Shown piece by piece: positions 25,491 to 34,700 of a DNA stretch of 64,000 bases. Position numbers and translations under genes: made by a program. Below the pieces are notes generated by a model, which had not been told where the DNA came from, did not search any database, and worked only from the letters and a program-made list of their open reading frames with translations. The stretch is from assembly GCA_040755615.1 (NCBI GenBank), contig JBFMAL010000009.1:1-64000 (forward strand), read 5' to 3'. Origin of the DNA: DYEP01 sp040755615. Lineage in GTDB: Bacteria; Bacillota; Sulfobacillia; DUSP01; DYEP01. Numbering within the stretch: position 1 is the stretch's first letter; the number at the start of each line of letters is the position of its first letter.

Positions 25491-26333
25491 TCACAACTGG
25501 ATTTCCGCGTGCCTTGCGGCGTGGCACTGGATGTTCACGGCTACGGGCAGCGCGCCGATGTGCGTAGGGTGGGTCTCCACGTGGACAGCGAGCGCGGTGA
25601 TCCGGCCGCCCAGCCCCTGCGGGCCGATGCCGGTGTTGTTCACCGCCTCAAGTATCTCGGACTCAAGTTTCTCCACCTCGGGGTCTGGATGGTGCTGGCC
25701 GACAGGTCGAAGCAGCGCCTTCTTGGCGAGCAGCGCGGCGGTCTCCATCATGCCCCCCACTCCCACCCCCACGATGATGGGGGGGCACGGGTTTGATCCC
25801 GCCCTACTCACGGTCTCGACCACGAAGTCCACCACGCCGCGCTTTCCGTCGGCGGGTACCATCATCCTGAGCTGGCTCATGTTCTCACTGCCAGTACCCT
25901 TGGGGCATACGACGATCTTTAAGCGATCCCCAGGCACGATGCAGGTGTGGACGATGGCCGGGGTGTTATCCCCCGTGTTCTTCCTGTCAAAAGGATCCCG
26001 CACTACCGATTTCCTCAGGTACCCACGGGAGTATCCCCTGCGCACGCCCTCGTCGATGGCCTCCTGCAGAGAGCCCCCGGTAAAATGCACGTCCTGCCCG
26101 ACTTCAAGGAACACAATGGCGACGCCGGTATCTTGGCAAATGGGGACCTCAGCTGACCTGGCCAGTTCGGCATTTTCAATGAGCAGTCCGATGATCTCCC
26201 TTCCGACTTCCGATTCCTCCGCTTCTTTTGCCCACCGGAGGCGTTCCAACACGTCACTGGGCAGCCGGTTGGCGGCCTGGATACACAGCTGCTCCACCGC
26301 GTCGGTCACCTTTGACACCGGTATCTCTCTCAA
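25491..26333 (-). CDS. Class I fumarase, alpha (N-terminal) subunit
   Basis: Carries the [4Fe-4S] cluster that dehydrates malate. Ligand regions are seen as VPICQDTGVAIVF, VCPKGTGSENMSQL and NPCPPIIVGVGVGG; GPQGLGGRITAL is near the C-terminus. I place the start at the TTG at 26333 (LREIPVSKVTDAVEQL), with AAGGAGGG at ideal distance. The frame stays open upstream to 26534, but that part lacks family features and contains a hairpin. 280 aa, as expected. Confidence 0.92.
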   Translation of the reverse strand: MREIPVSKVTDAVEQLCIQAANRLPSDVLERLRWAKEAEESEVGREIIGLLIENAELARSAEVPICQDTGVAIVFLEVGQDVHFTGGSLQEAIDEGVRRGYSRGYLRKSVVRDPFDRKNTGDNTPAIVHTCIVPGDRLKIVVCPKGTGSENMSQLRMMVPADGKRGVVDFVVETVSRAGSNPCPPIIVGVGVGGMMETAALLAKKALLRPVGQHHPDPEVEKLESEILEAVNNTGIGPQGLGGRITALAVHVETHPTHIGALPVAVNIQCHAARHAEIQL

Positions 26334-26363
26334 GTCGATTCCCTCCTTGCCGACAAAATGAAG

Positions 26364-26397
26364 ACCGGCTTCCCTGGCAATACCCTGTGAAGCCGGT
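26364..26397 (-). terminator. Terminator or attenuator hairpin upstream of fumarase
   Basis: On the minus strand ACCGGCTTC and GAAGCCGGT form a 9-bp perfect stem with a 16-nt loop, followed by CTTCATTTTGTC. It lies 30 bases before the fumarase start in a 197-bp gap, the largest break in the 42-kb run. It may end the CODH/MetF transcript or modulate fumarase expression. Confidence 0.45.
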
Positions 26398-26505
26398 AAC
26401 CGTACCCGGTTTGCGCATGCCGGGTGACCCCGGCCCGCTGCAGGTACGAAGGCCGAATAAATCGCTTCCCGCACGCGACTTCGAGTTCCATCCCGCGCGG
26501 TCTGC

Positions 26506-26534
26506 ACCATATTATCGGGAGATGAAGCGCTCAA
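26506..26534 (-). promoter_or_regulatory. Possible internal promoter for the fumarase-sucD half
   Basis: The minus strand reads TTGAGC (26534-26529), a 17-bp spacer, then TATGGT (26511-26506): four of six matches in each box. It overlaps the end of the DUF3870 gene and precedes the hairpin at 26364-26397. Weak, consensus only. Confidence 0.25.
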
Positions 26535-26860
26535 GGTCTCCTTTTCAGATGGTATGCCCTGAACTTCTCCCTGATGATCTTCATAGCAGTGATGATAGCC
26601 TTCTGGGCGCTCCCGTGGTAACGCTCCTCGATGTCCGCCACGATGGCGTCAAAGTCCTCCTCGAGGTTTAGCCCCTTCACCATGCGGATGAAGAAGTCCC
26701 TGCCTACCCCCGTGGCCAGCGTGCACTCAGCAGCGAGTATGTAGCCCCTTTGGTCCACCTCAAGGCCCACACCCACCACTTTGTACAGCTCAGACGCGGT
26801 GATACCTGCAGGCAGTTTTGCATACCCCGAGAAAAACAGGGTATCCCGGGATCCGCCCAA
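26531..26860 (-). CDS. DUF3870 family protein
   Basis: A 109-aa soluble protein beginning MGGSRDTLFFSGYAKLP, with ITASELYKVVGVGLEVD, ECTLATGVGRDFF and IEERYHGSAQKAIITAMKII, which I recognise as the DUF3870 pattern. Function is unknown; no metal-binding or catalytic motif is evident. TTG start with GGAGGTGAGGG upstream. It sits between metF and fumarase with a 79-bp gap on the metF side, so it may belong to either half of the cluster. Confidence 0.75.
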   Translation of the reverse strand: MGGSRDTLFFSGYAKLPAGITASELYKVVGVGLEVDQRGYILAAECTLATGVGRDFFIRMVKGLNLEEDFDAIVADIEERYHGSAQKAIITAMKIIREKFRAYHLKRRP

Positions 26861-26939
26861 AATGCCCTCACCTCCACATGCGTTAGTGTTCAGAATTCTA
26901 CGGCACGATTGGGAATCCTTCTATGTGCATGTTTTCACA

Positions 26940-27863
26940 TCAGGTCATCGCAGGTCTGGGCAGCAGCCCGCAGCGCTCCACGATCTCAGGCACGATGGAT
27001 TCCCACGCGATGGCCATGATATGCACGCCCTTAACGCCTGGGATCTCCATGCACTGCTTAATGATTTCAACGCAGATAGCGACGCCTTCTTCCGCCTGCC
27101 GATCCTTGGGCACGCCTTTCATGCGGGACAGCAGCTCGTCGGGCACGGCCATACCGGGGACCTCCTTCATGTACTTAAGTGCCCCGTAGGACTTGGCCGG
27201 CACTACTCCAGCCATGATGTATACCTTTTCATGAAGTCCCATGTCGCGCACCATCTCCATCCACTTGGCGAACCGTCTTAAATCGAAAATCGCCTGTGTC
27301 TGGATGAAGTCCGCGCCCGCAGCCACTTTCTTGGCCAGGCGCATCGCACGGAACTCGAATGGGTCGCCGAAAGGATTCTCCGCGGCGCCGATAAACATCC
27401 TGGGCTCCACCTTGCACTCCTCGCCGGACAGAAACACGCGGTCATCCCGCAGACGTTTCACCATGTTGATGAGCTGGATGGAATCAAGGTCGTACACGTT
27501 CTTCCCGGTCGGGTGATTGCCGAAGGACTGGTGGTCACCTGACAGGCACAGGATGTCACGGATCCCGAGACTGTACGCGCCCAGGATATCGCTCTGCATG
27601 GCGATGCGGTTTCGGTCCCTGCAGGTCATCTGCATGATGGGCGTAGCCCCCGCGTTCAGCACGTGCACAGACGCGGCGATGGAAGACAGCCGCACAATGG
27701 CAGTCTGGTTGTCAGTCAGGTTCACGCCGTCAACAAAGTCGCGCAGGAGTTCCGCATGCTTGGTAATGCTTTTTGAGGACGCGCTCTTTGGCGGCCCGCA
27801 CTCGGCCGTCACAACGAAGTGGCCAGCATGAAACAGTCTTTCCAGCTTGCTGTCTGTTTTCAC
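26940..27863 (-). CDS. metF: 5,10-methylenetetrahydrofolate reductase
   Basis: FMN/FAD TIM-barrel enzyme reducing methylene-THF to methyl-THF, the last methyl-branch step of the Wood-Ljungdahl pathway. Seen in the 307-aa product: VVTAECGPPKSA at the N-terminus (catalytic Glu region), NLTDNQTAIVRLSS, CRDRNRIAMQSDILGA, LSGDHQSFG, GADFIQTQAIFD and IMAGVVPAKS. GTG start overlaps the metV stop (GTGA), so the two are coupled. Acetogen MetF works in complex with MetV and receives electrons through Fe-S partners rather than directly from NADH; the neighbours fit that. Confidence 0.94.
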   Translation of the reverse strand: MKTDSKLERLFHAGHFVVTAECGPPKSASSKSITKHAELLRDFVDGVNLTDNQTAIVRLSSIAASVHVLNAGATPIMQMTCRDRNRIAMQSDILGAYSLGIRDILCLSGDHQSFGNHPTGKNVYDLDSIQLINMVKRLRDDRVFLSGEECKVEPRMFIGAAENPFGDPFEFRAMRLAKKVAAGADFIQTQAIFDLRRFAKWMEMVRDMGLHEKVYIMAGVVPAKSYGALKYMKEVPGMAVPDELLSRMKGVPKDRQAEEGVAICVEIIKQCMEIPGVKGVHIMAIAWESIVPEIVERCGLLPRPAMT

Positions 27864-28528
27864 AGCGCCACGTCCTCCCTTCTCACGCGCCTCGGCCCGC
27901 CGTCGCGCGCCCGCGACCAGTCTTTAGGCGGGATGATTTCCATCATGAGCCACAGCTTCCCCAGTTCCTTCAGCCTGTCATAGATGAGCTGCCACGCGCA
28001 GTCCGTCTCCTTGGATACCTCGCACTTGCCGCCAGATGAGCCCCCGCATGGACCGTTCAGGAGGCTCTTTGAGCACCTGATGATAGGGCAGATCCCACCG
28101 GTCAGGTGGAGGATGCACTGGCCGCAGAAACCGCAGCGCTCTTCCCACTGGCCTGCGGTCACCGCACCTCCGCCGAACTTAGTATCAAGCGCGGGCACCA
28201 CCCACGCGCTGCGGTAGCGCTCGGACAGAAACTGCACGCCTACACCGCACCCCATGGAGACGATGGTATCCACGTCTTCCATGTCTTGTGCGATCTCCTC
28301 CAGGAACTCAGGGTCACACTGCCGGTTGAGCGTGGCGGTCTTGATTTCCACATCCCTTTTGGCCTGCCTGAAGTGGAGCCGGAGCAGACTGGCCAGCACC
28401 TCCACTTCGCGCTGCCCGCCGGCCTGGCATACCGTGACGCATTCGGAGCATCCGGCCACCAGTATGCGCCGGGCGTCTTTCAGAAAACCGATTATCTCAG
28501 GCAGGGGTTTTCTCTCTGCGACAATCAT
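27860..28528 (-). CDS. metV: MetV, iron-sulfur/zinc partner of methylenetetrahydrofolate reductase
   Basis: 222 aa. The N-terminal half resembles the MetV/MTHFR-C domain (RILVAGCSECVTVCQAGG, VDTIVSMGCGVGVQ). The C-terminal part is cysteine rich: CGFCGQCILHLTGGICP, RCSKSLLNGPCGG and GKCEVSKETDCAW, the zinc/Fe-S cluster block shared by MetV proteins. Immediately precedes and overlaps metF, the standard order in acetogens. Confidence 0.92.
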   Translation of the reverse strand: MIVAERKPLPEIIGFLKDARRILVAGCSECVTVCQAGGQREVEVLASLLRLHFRQAKRDVEIKTATLNRQCDPEFLEEIAQDMEDVDTIVSMGCGVGVQFLSERYRSAWVVPALDTKFGGGAVTAGQWEERCGFCGQCILHLTGGICPIIRCSKSLLNGPCGGSSGGKCEVSKETDCAWQLIYDRLKELGKLWLMMEIIPPKDWSRARDGGPRRVRREDVAL

Positions 28529-28549
28529 CTCGCCTTTCCCCTCCTCCTT

Positions 28550-29389
28550 TTAGTACTCCTGGGGCATCTGGCGAAGCTGTTCGTACGTGAACACGGGTCC
28601 GTCCTTGCACACGTACCTCGGTCCGATGTTGCAGCGGCCGCACTTGCCCACGCCACACTTCATCCTCATCTCGAGGGTGGTTACGATCTGGGACGGGGAA
28701 AACCCGAGCTTCTCCAGGTTCTGCAGCACAAACTTGATCATGATGGGAGGGCCGCACGTAATGGCGATGGTGTTTTCAGGACTTGGACCTACCTCCATTA
28801 GTACCGCAGGCACAAACCCCTCCCTGCCGGTCCACGTCTCGTCACCCCGGTCCACAGTCAGGTAAAACCGGATGTCCTCCCGCTTCTCCCATTTCTCCAG
28901 CTCCCACTTAAACACCAGGTCGCCAGGGCTTCTCGCCCCGTAGATGATCGTCACGTCGCGGAATTTGCCGCGGTGCTCGTCATCGAGCACGTAGGTGATG
29001 AGCGACCGCAGCGGGGCAAGTCCGATGCCTCCCGCGATGAACACCAGGTGTTTGCCTTCCATGATTTCCACGGGGAAGTGGTTGCCGTACGGTCCTCGCA
29101 CGCCGATGAGCTCGCCGGGCGCGGAATAGTGCAGCGCCGTGGTCACCTCCCCAGCCTTCTTTATGGAAAACTCGAGGTAACCTTTTTGGGTTGGCGACGA
29201 GGTAATAGATATGGGCGCCTCGCCCACGCCGAACACGGACAGCTCGGCGAACTGCCCCGGCCTGTACTGGAAGCTATCCCACACCGATTCGTCCTCGAAC
29301 ACCACCCTGAACGTTTTCACGTCGTTCGCTGCGGTTTCAGTGATGATCTCTTTGATCCTTGCTTTGTGGGGAATATAAAGGTTTGACAT
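28550..29389 (-). CDS. FAD/NAD(P)-binding Fe-S oxidoreductase subunit (AsrB/HydG/PyrK-like)
   Basis: Ferredoxin-reductase fold: FAD-binding barrel with YRPGQFAELSVFG (about residue 45) and GVRGPYGNHFP, NAD(P)-binding LVFIAGGIGLAPLRSLI (about 115), ITCGPPIMIKFVL, and a C-terminal [2Fe-2S] site CGVGKCGRCNIGPRYVCKDG. About 279 aa. Likely the NAD(P)H entry or exit point of the MetFV-Hdr complex. ATG at 29389 shares a base with the preceding stop (TGATG) and has GGGGAGGTGA upstream. Confidence 0.85.
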   Translation of the reverse strand: MSNLYIPHKARIKEIITETAANDVKTFRVVFEDESVWDSFQYRPGQFAELSVFGVGEAPISITSSPTQKGYLEFSIKKAGEVTTALHYSAPGELIGVRGPYGNHFPVEIMEGKHLVFIAGGIGLAPLRSLITYVLDDEHRGKFRDVTIIYGARSPGDLVFKWELEKWEKREDIRFYLTVDRGDETWTGREGFVPAVLMEVGPSPENTIAITCGPPIMIKFVLQNLEKLGFSPSQIVTTLEMRMKCGVGKCGRCNIGPRYVCKDGPVFTYEQLRQMPQEY

Positions 29390-30399
29390 CACTTCACCTC
29401 CCCGATCTCGGAGATGACCTCACGGATATCTGTGTTCACAGGGCATACCTCCACGCAGCGCCCGCAACCCACACACGCAATGGCGCCGGAGTTCACCGGG
29501 AAATAATTGAACTTGTGCATGATACGCTGGCGCATGCGCTGCTTACCCGAGGTCCTCGGGTTGTGACCTGAGGTGTGCAGGGTAAACAGCGGGAACATGC
29601 ACGAGTCCCAGTTTCTCACCCGGTGGCCTTCGGTGGTCTTTGCCTCATCGGTCACGTCAAAACAGTGGCACGTGGGGCAAAGGTACGCGCACGCGGCGCA
29701 GCCCAAGCATTTTTCGTGGATCCTGTCCCAGATCTCGTGTTCGAACATGTGAGTGAGCTTGTCGGGCAGGACCTCCGCTGGATATCTCGGCATCATATCG
29801 CGCGCGAGGTCGGCAAGGGCAGATGCGCGCGCTTCTACTTCGCCTGAACCTTCAGGCAGTTCCCCCACGAGCGCCTCGCCCCGTCCGGTCAGCGGGTACA
29901 CCGCGTATTCGTCCCCTGTGTCAACAAACAGTACGTCAAGCCCTTCTGTACCGTGAGGATCCCCGGCTACGGAGGTGCAGAAACACGAGCGCAAAGGCTT
30001 GTTGCAGCCAAGCCCGACGAGCACGGTGCGTTCCCTCTTTGCCTTGTACAGATCATCGGTGAAGCGCTCGTCAAGGAATACCCTGTCAAGCAGCGCAAGG
30101 CTTCTGGCATCACAGGGTCTTACGCCGAATACTACCGTCTGCTCATGGTCCTGGTCTATTGGTGATAGCTCCGCGTTCATCCTGTCGCCAGTATAGGCAA
30201 ACATCCGCTCCGACCTCGGGAAAAACAGCTCTTTCAGGGGTTTCCAGGTGTTCCGGCCCAAATCCAACTCGGCCCCGGGTTCCCACGGAGCGAGATTTGT
30301 CATCTCATCTTGCCGCGCGGGGGCAAGCACCCTGGCCGACTGGGACCACTTACCCAAAAGGCACGGCAGGTCTTTCTTCTGTAGTATCTTGACGGCCAT
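29389..30399 (-). CDS. 4Fe-4S electron-transfer subunit (AsrA/hydrogenase beta-like)
   Basis: 336 aa. Central fold with VVFGVRPCDARSLALLDRVF, GLGCNKPLRSCFCTS, then CLGCAACAYLCPTCHCFDV (about residue 240) and CVGCGRCVEVCPVN near the C-terminus, the layout of anaerobic sulfite reductase A and soluble hydrogenase beta subunits. Such proteins pair with the flavoprotein encoded next (28550-29389). ATG at 30399 follows GAGGGGGC; the longer open frame upstream lacks a ribosome binding site. Confidence 0.82.
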   Translation of the reverse strand: MAVKILQKKDLPCLLGKWSQSARVLAPARQDEMTNLAPWEPGAELDLGRNTWKPLKELFFPRSERMFAYTGDRMNAELSPIDQDHEQTVVFGVRPCDARSLALLDRVFLDERFTDDLYKAKRERTVLVGLGCNKPLRSCFCTSVAGDPHGTEGLDVLFVDTGDEYAVYPLTGRGEALVGELPEGSGEVEARASALADLARDMMPRYPAEVLPDKLTHMFEHEIWDRIHEKCLGCAACAYLCPTCHCFDVTDEAKTTEGHRVRNWDSCMFPLFTLHTSGHNPRTSGKQRMRQRIMHKFNYFPVNSGAIACVGCGRCVEVCPVNTDIREVISEIGEVK

Positions 30400-30412
30400 A
30401 GTAGCGCCCCCT

Positions 30413-31351
30413 CTACTTGATAAAGTCATTGGGATCATCCGCCCTGAAGGTGGAGAGCACCTGCTTTCCCTCGTGCTCAAGCCCTGCAGTAAAGCCGAAC
30501 AGTTCTCTCACGTCCCGCTCTAGCTTTTTGTTCAGCGCCCGCAGGTCCACGCCCATCGGACACGCCTTCACGCACGCGCCGCAGTCTACGCATCGGCCGG
30601 CGAGGTGCAAGGCCCTTATAATATGGAAGATCGCCGTATCGCTCGGATCGTCCGTGCCGCCCACCCACCTCGGGGCCGAGCGGTCTACGAAACACTCCTT
30701 GCAGTAGCAGCCGGGGCACGCCTGCCTGCAGGCGTAGCACCTGATGCACTTTTCAAACTGGGCGGTAAAATATGCCCAGCGCTCATCCGGCGTGAGTCTT
30801 TCCATGTCGTCCACGAGGGCAAAGGGTTCCGCCACCTGCGCCGCAGCGGCTTCACCCAGCTTTATCGCAGCGCCCGGTGCCTCCTTCACCTCGCACGTCT
30901 CGCAGGACGGGTGGAGCACTTCAAAAAGCTGTAGCGTCTCCTCCCAACCGTCGCCGCGCACGCGGACGGTGTCGCCGTCCATCTCCGCACCGGTGATCTC
31001 CTTTCCCGAAAGCCGCCGAGAAAGCCTGTCTCGTCCGATCACTCCCTGGCACGGCACGCCGATGACCACCACGTTACCGGGGTCAAGCTGCCTCTCCCTC
31101 AGGTATTCCTGCACCGAGCGGGCGTCGCAGCCCTTAGCCACCACCGCGAGGCGTTTCCCGGCGTATCGCGGAAGGTAGGTGGACAGGTTGTTCTCGCACG
31201 TGGCGTCGAATACGGCGCACTCCGCATCTTCTGCGTTCCTTATAAACACGGGGGTCGAGCGCAGCGGCAGGCTGCCCTTTGCGTACGCGATCACCAGGTC
31301 CACTTTGCCGCCGGCCAGCATCTCACGTATAACGCGTCTAAGCTCTTCCAC
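30413..31351 (-). CDS. FrhB/FdhB-like iron-sulfur protein (second copy)
   Basis: 312-aa relative of the protein at 12936-14066. Seen: KRLAVVAKGCDARSVQEYL, VVVIGVPCQGVIG, PSCETCEV, then CIRCYACRQACPGCYCKEC (about residue 200) and CVDCGACVKACP (about 255). Follows mvhD with an overlapping GTG start. Its repetition beside the second HdrA fusion and mvhD suggests it is an integral subunit of that core, passing electrons on towards the HydB/HydG-like and MetFV proteins. Confidence 0.72.
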   Translation of the reverse strand: MEELRRVIREMLAGGKVDLVIAYAKGSLPLRSTPVFIRNAEDAECAVFDATCENNLSTYLPRYAGKRLAVVAKGCDARSVQEYLRERQLDPGNVVVIGVPCQGVIGRDRLSRRLSGKEITGAEMDGDTVRVRGDGWEETLQLFEVLHPSCETCEVKEAPGAAIKLGEAAAAQVAEPFALVDDMERLTPDERWAYFTAQFEKCIRCYACRQACPGCYCKECFVDRSAPRWVGGTDDPSDTAIFHIIRALHLAGRCVDCGACVKACPMGVDLRALNKKLERDVRELFGFTAGLEHEGKQVLSTFRADDPNDFIK

Positions 31352-31787
31352 GCGCCGTCCCTCCTTTCACTAGTTTGACAGAGGGACCAAGCTCTTTCAC
31401 CGTCTCTGTCACTTCTTTGATCACCTGGGCGAACTTTTGCCCCTCAGCCGCCGACACCCAGGAAAACTGGACCCGGCCGGGCTCGATCCCCATGTACTCA
31501 AGGAGGTTCTTAAGCAGCAAAAACCTCCTCCGCGCCAGCAGGTTGCCGGCGAGGTAATGGCAATCACCGGGGTGGCAGCCGGAGACGAGCACGCCGTCAG
31601 CGCCGCGCTGCAGCGCCTTCAAGATGAATATGGGGTTTATTGACCCGGAGCACGGTACCCGGATGACCCTCACGTTGGGCGGGTACTGGAACCTGGATAT
31701 CCCGGCCAGGTCTGCCCCGGCGTAGCTGCACCAGTGGCAAAGGAATGCCACGATCCGCGGTTCCCAGTTGGCTTCTTTGTTTACCAT
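31338..31787 (-). CDS. mvhD: MvhD/HdrA-associated [2Fe-2S] protein (second copy)
   Basis: 149 aa with CHWCSYAGADLAG, CSGSINP and GCHPGDCHYLAG, closely matching the copy at 14066-14512. The ATG at 31787 overlaps the stop of the upstream HdrA fusion gene by 7 bp; the longer frame to 31853 is not family-like. Adaptor between HdrA and another electron-transfer enzyme. Confidence 0.9.
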   Translation of the reverse strand: MVNKEANWEPRIVAFLCHWCSYAGADLAGISRFQYPPNVRVIRVPCSGSINPIFILKALQRGADGVLVSGCHPGDCHYLAGNLLARRRFLLLKNLLEYMGIEPGRVQFSWVSAAEGQKFAQVIKEVTETVKELGPSVKLVKGGTARGRA

Positions 31788-34700
31788 GGCAGCGCTGCCA
31801 CCTCCGCCAGAATCTGTTCCTCGGTGAAGCCGCGGAGCACTATCGCGCCGCACCTGCAGTTGGCCGCGCAGCTACCGCAGCCCTTGCACACCGCGCTCTC
31901 TACTTCCGCCACTTTCTTGTCCGGGTTCACCCGGATGGCGGAGAACACGCACAGCTGCTCACATGCGCCGCAGCCTGTGCAGCGGTTTTCAATGACCGAC
32001 GCCACGATGCCTCCGGCTTCAATCGACTCCTTCGATATGACTGTCACGGCACGGCCTACAGCGGCCATCGCCTGGGAAATACTCTCTGATACTGTCTTGG
32101 GCGCGTGCGCAAGGCCCGCCACGAACACACCGTCGGTGGCGAAATCCACGGGGCGAAGCTTGACGTGCGCCTCCAGGAAGAACCTGTCATCGTTCACGGG
32201 CACCTTCAGGAGTTGGGCCACGGCCTTGGAGTCGTCGTGAGGCACGATGGCCGCTCCAAGCACCACGCAGTCGGCGTCCATCTCCGCGTCGCAGCCTGAT
32301 ACGGCGTCGTGCACGCGCACGGTGAGACGGCCGTCCAAAGCCTGTACCACAGGTTTTGCCTGATCGTCATAGCGGATGAACGTCACGCCAGCCTCCCTCG
32401 CCGCCCTGTAGTAGTCCTCTTTCAGGCCGTAGGTCCGCATATCCCGGTACAGCACCGTCACCTCAGCGCTCGGGTCAGCCGCCAGGATGTCCAGCGCGTT
32501 CTTCACCGCCTGCCCGCAGCATACCCTCGAGCAGTACGGCCGTTCCGGTTCTCTTGAGCCCACGCACTGGATCATCACCACCCGCCTGCCCGGCAGCGCG
32601 CCTTTTGCGAGCCGCTGTTCCAGTTGGGTCTGCGTCATCACCCGGTCGTCGGTCCCGTACAGGTACTCCGTGGGCTCGTATTCCTTGCCGCCTGTCGCTA
32701 CCACTACCGCGCCGTGCTCGAAGCTGACCTTCTCGCCGCGCACCGACAGCGTTGTCTTGAAGTTGCCCACGAACCCGTCGATCGCCTCTATCTCCGCGCC
32801 CGTGTATACGGTTACCAGCTCGTTGTTGCTCACCCTGTCCACGAGCTCGGAAAGGAGTTTTTTGTAATCTGTGCCCTCGAGCGACTTTGCCAGCTTTTTC
32901 AGGTTGCCGCCCAGCGAGTCCTCGCGCTCCACCAGGTATACCGGGTATCCCTGGTCAGCGAAGCCGAGCGCCGCGGTCATGCCCGCAGGTCCGCCCCCAA
33001 TGACCATCGCCTTCTGGATCACCGGTACCTTATGCCGCTTTAAGGGCTCAAGCCGCGCGGCCTTGGCCACCGCCATGGCTACCAGGTCTTTCGCCTTCCG
33101 CGTGGCGGCCGCGGGCTCGTGCATGTGCACCCATGAGCACTGGTCACGGATGTTGGCCATTTCAAACAGGTACGGGTTCAGCCCCGCTTCCCTGATGGTC
33201 TGCTGGAACAGCGGTTCGTGAGTGCGCGGTGAGCAGCTGGCGACCACGATTCGGTTCAGGTCGTGCTCCTCGATGAGCGCCTTGATCTTGTCCTGTGTAT
33301 CCTGGGAGCAGGTGTACAGGTTCTCCTCCGCGTACACCACGTACGGCAGCGTGCGTGCATACTCCACTATTTCGGGCACGCGCACCACACCGCCTATGTT
33401 GATGCCGCAGTGGCACACGAACACGCCGATCCGCGGCCTCTTGTTCCTTACGTCGCGTTCCTTCGGGTACTGCTTGGCGGAGACTCGCGTGAACCTCTCG
33501 GGCGCCAGCACCGAGCCGACCGCCGCTGCGGCCGCCGAAGCCTCCATCACTGTTTCCGGTATGTCCTTCGGGCCTGCAAAAGCGCCAGAGACGAAGATTC
33601 CCGGAGTGGAGGTAGCTACCGCCGCGACTCCTGAGGACAACACATAGTTATGCTCGTCAAGGTGTAGGCCTACGCGCTTTGCCAGCTCCACTGTGTCTGC
33701 CTTCGGCCGCATGCCGACGGACAGCACCACCATGTCGAACTCTTCTGTGTCCATGTGCCCGTCTTCGTGCGTGAACCGGACGCGCAGGTTTTGGTTGGAC
33801 CGGTCCTCCTCTACTCCGTAGACCTTGGCGCGGACGAACCGCACGCCGTGCTCTTCCCGGGCCCTGTTGTAGTATTTTTCGAAGTCCTTGCCATAGGCCC
33901 TCATGTCCATGAAGAAAATGGTGATGTCAAGGTCGCCGGACACGTGTTCCTTGGCGATGACCGCCTCCTTTATTGCGTACATGCAGCACACAGAGGAGCA
34001 GTATGATTCGGCCTCTTTCACGTCCCTTGAGCCGATGCACTGCACGAAGGCGATCCGCTTCGGCGTTCTGTGGTCAGATGGTCTCACCACGTGGCCTTCG
34101 TACGGGCCGGATGCAGACAGGATCCGCTCGAACTCAAGCGATGTCACCACGTTCTTGTATTTGCCGTAACCGTACTGGGTGAGAGGGGACGGGTCAAACG
34201 CCTCAAAGCCCGGGCACAGCACCACCGCGCCCACTTCTATCTCCCTGATCACGGGCTCATCGTCATGCATTACCGCGTTTGCGCGGCAGGCCGCCTCGCA
34301 CTCGAGGCACTCCGAGCACACGCCGCAGTCGAGGCACCTTGAGGCCTCCGCCACGGCCTGCTCGGCAGTATATGGCAGCTCTACTTCCGCAAAGCCTGAA
34401 AGCCTCTCTGAGAGCGGGAGCGTGGGCCATTTCTTTCTCGCTTCCCTCGCGCGTTCCTTGGGGACATCACCCACTACCATATGGGGCTTATCAAACACCC
34501 GGTCCTCACGCAGGTCTCTCCCTTCGAGGTACCGCAGGATGCTCTCCGCGGCCCTCTTGCCCGCCGCCACGGCTTCCACCACGGTAGCAGGCCCCGTCAC
34601 CGCGTCGCCGCCGGCGAACACACCGGGGACAGAGGTTTCGAGTGTATCCGGGTCCGCCTTCAGCCATCTTCCCCTGTCGGTGATCTCTGGCGCTTCATCT

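Noticed and set aside
26334..26534. Upstream extension of fumarase alpha to 26534
   Set aside because: The open frame continues, but the added 67 residues are unlike the family and include a hairpin; TTG at 26333 has a strong ribosome binding site.
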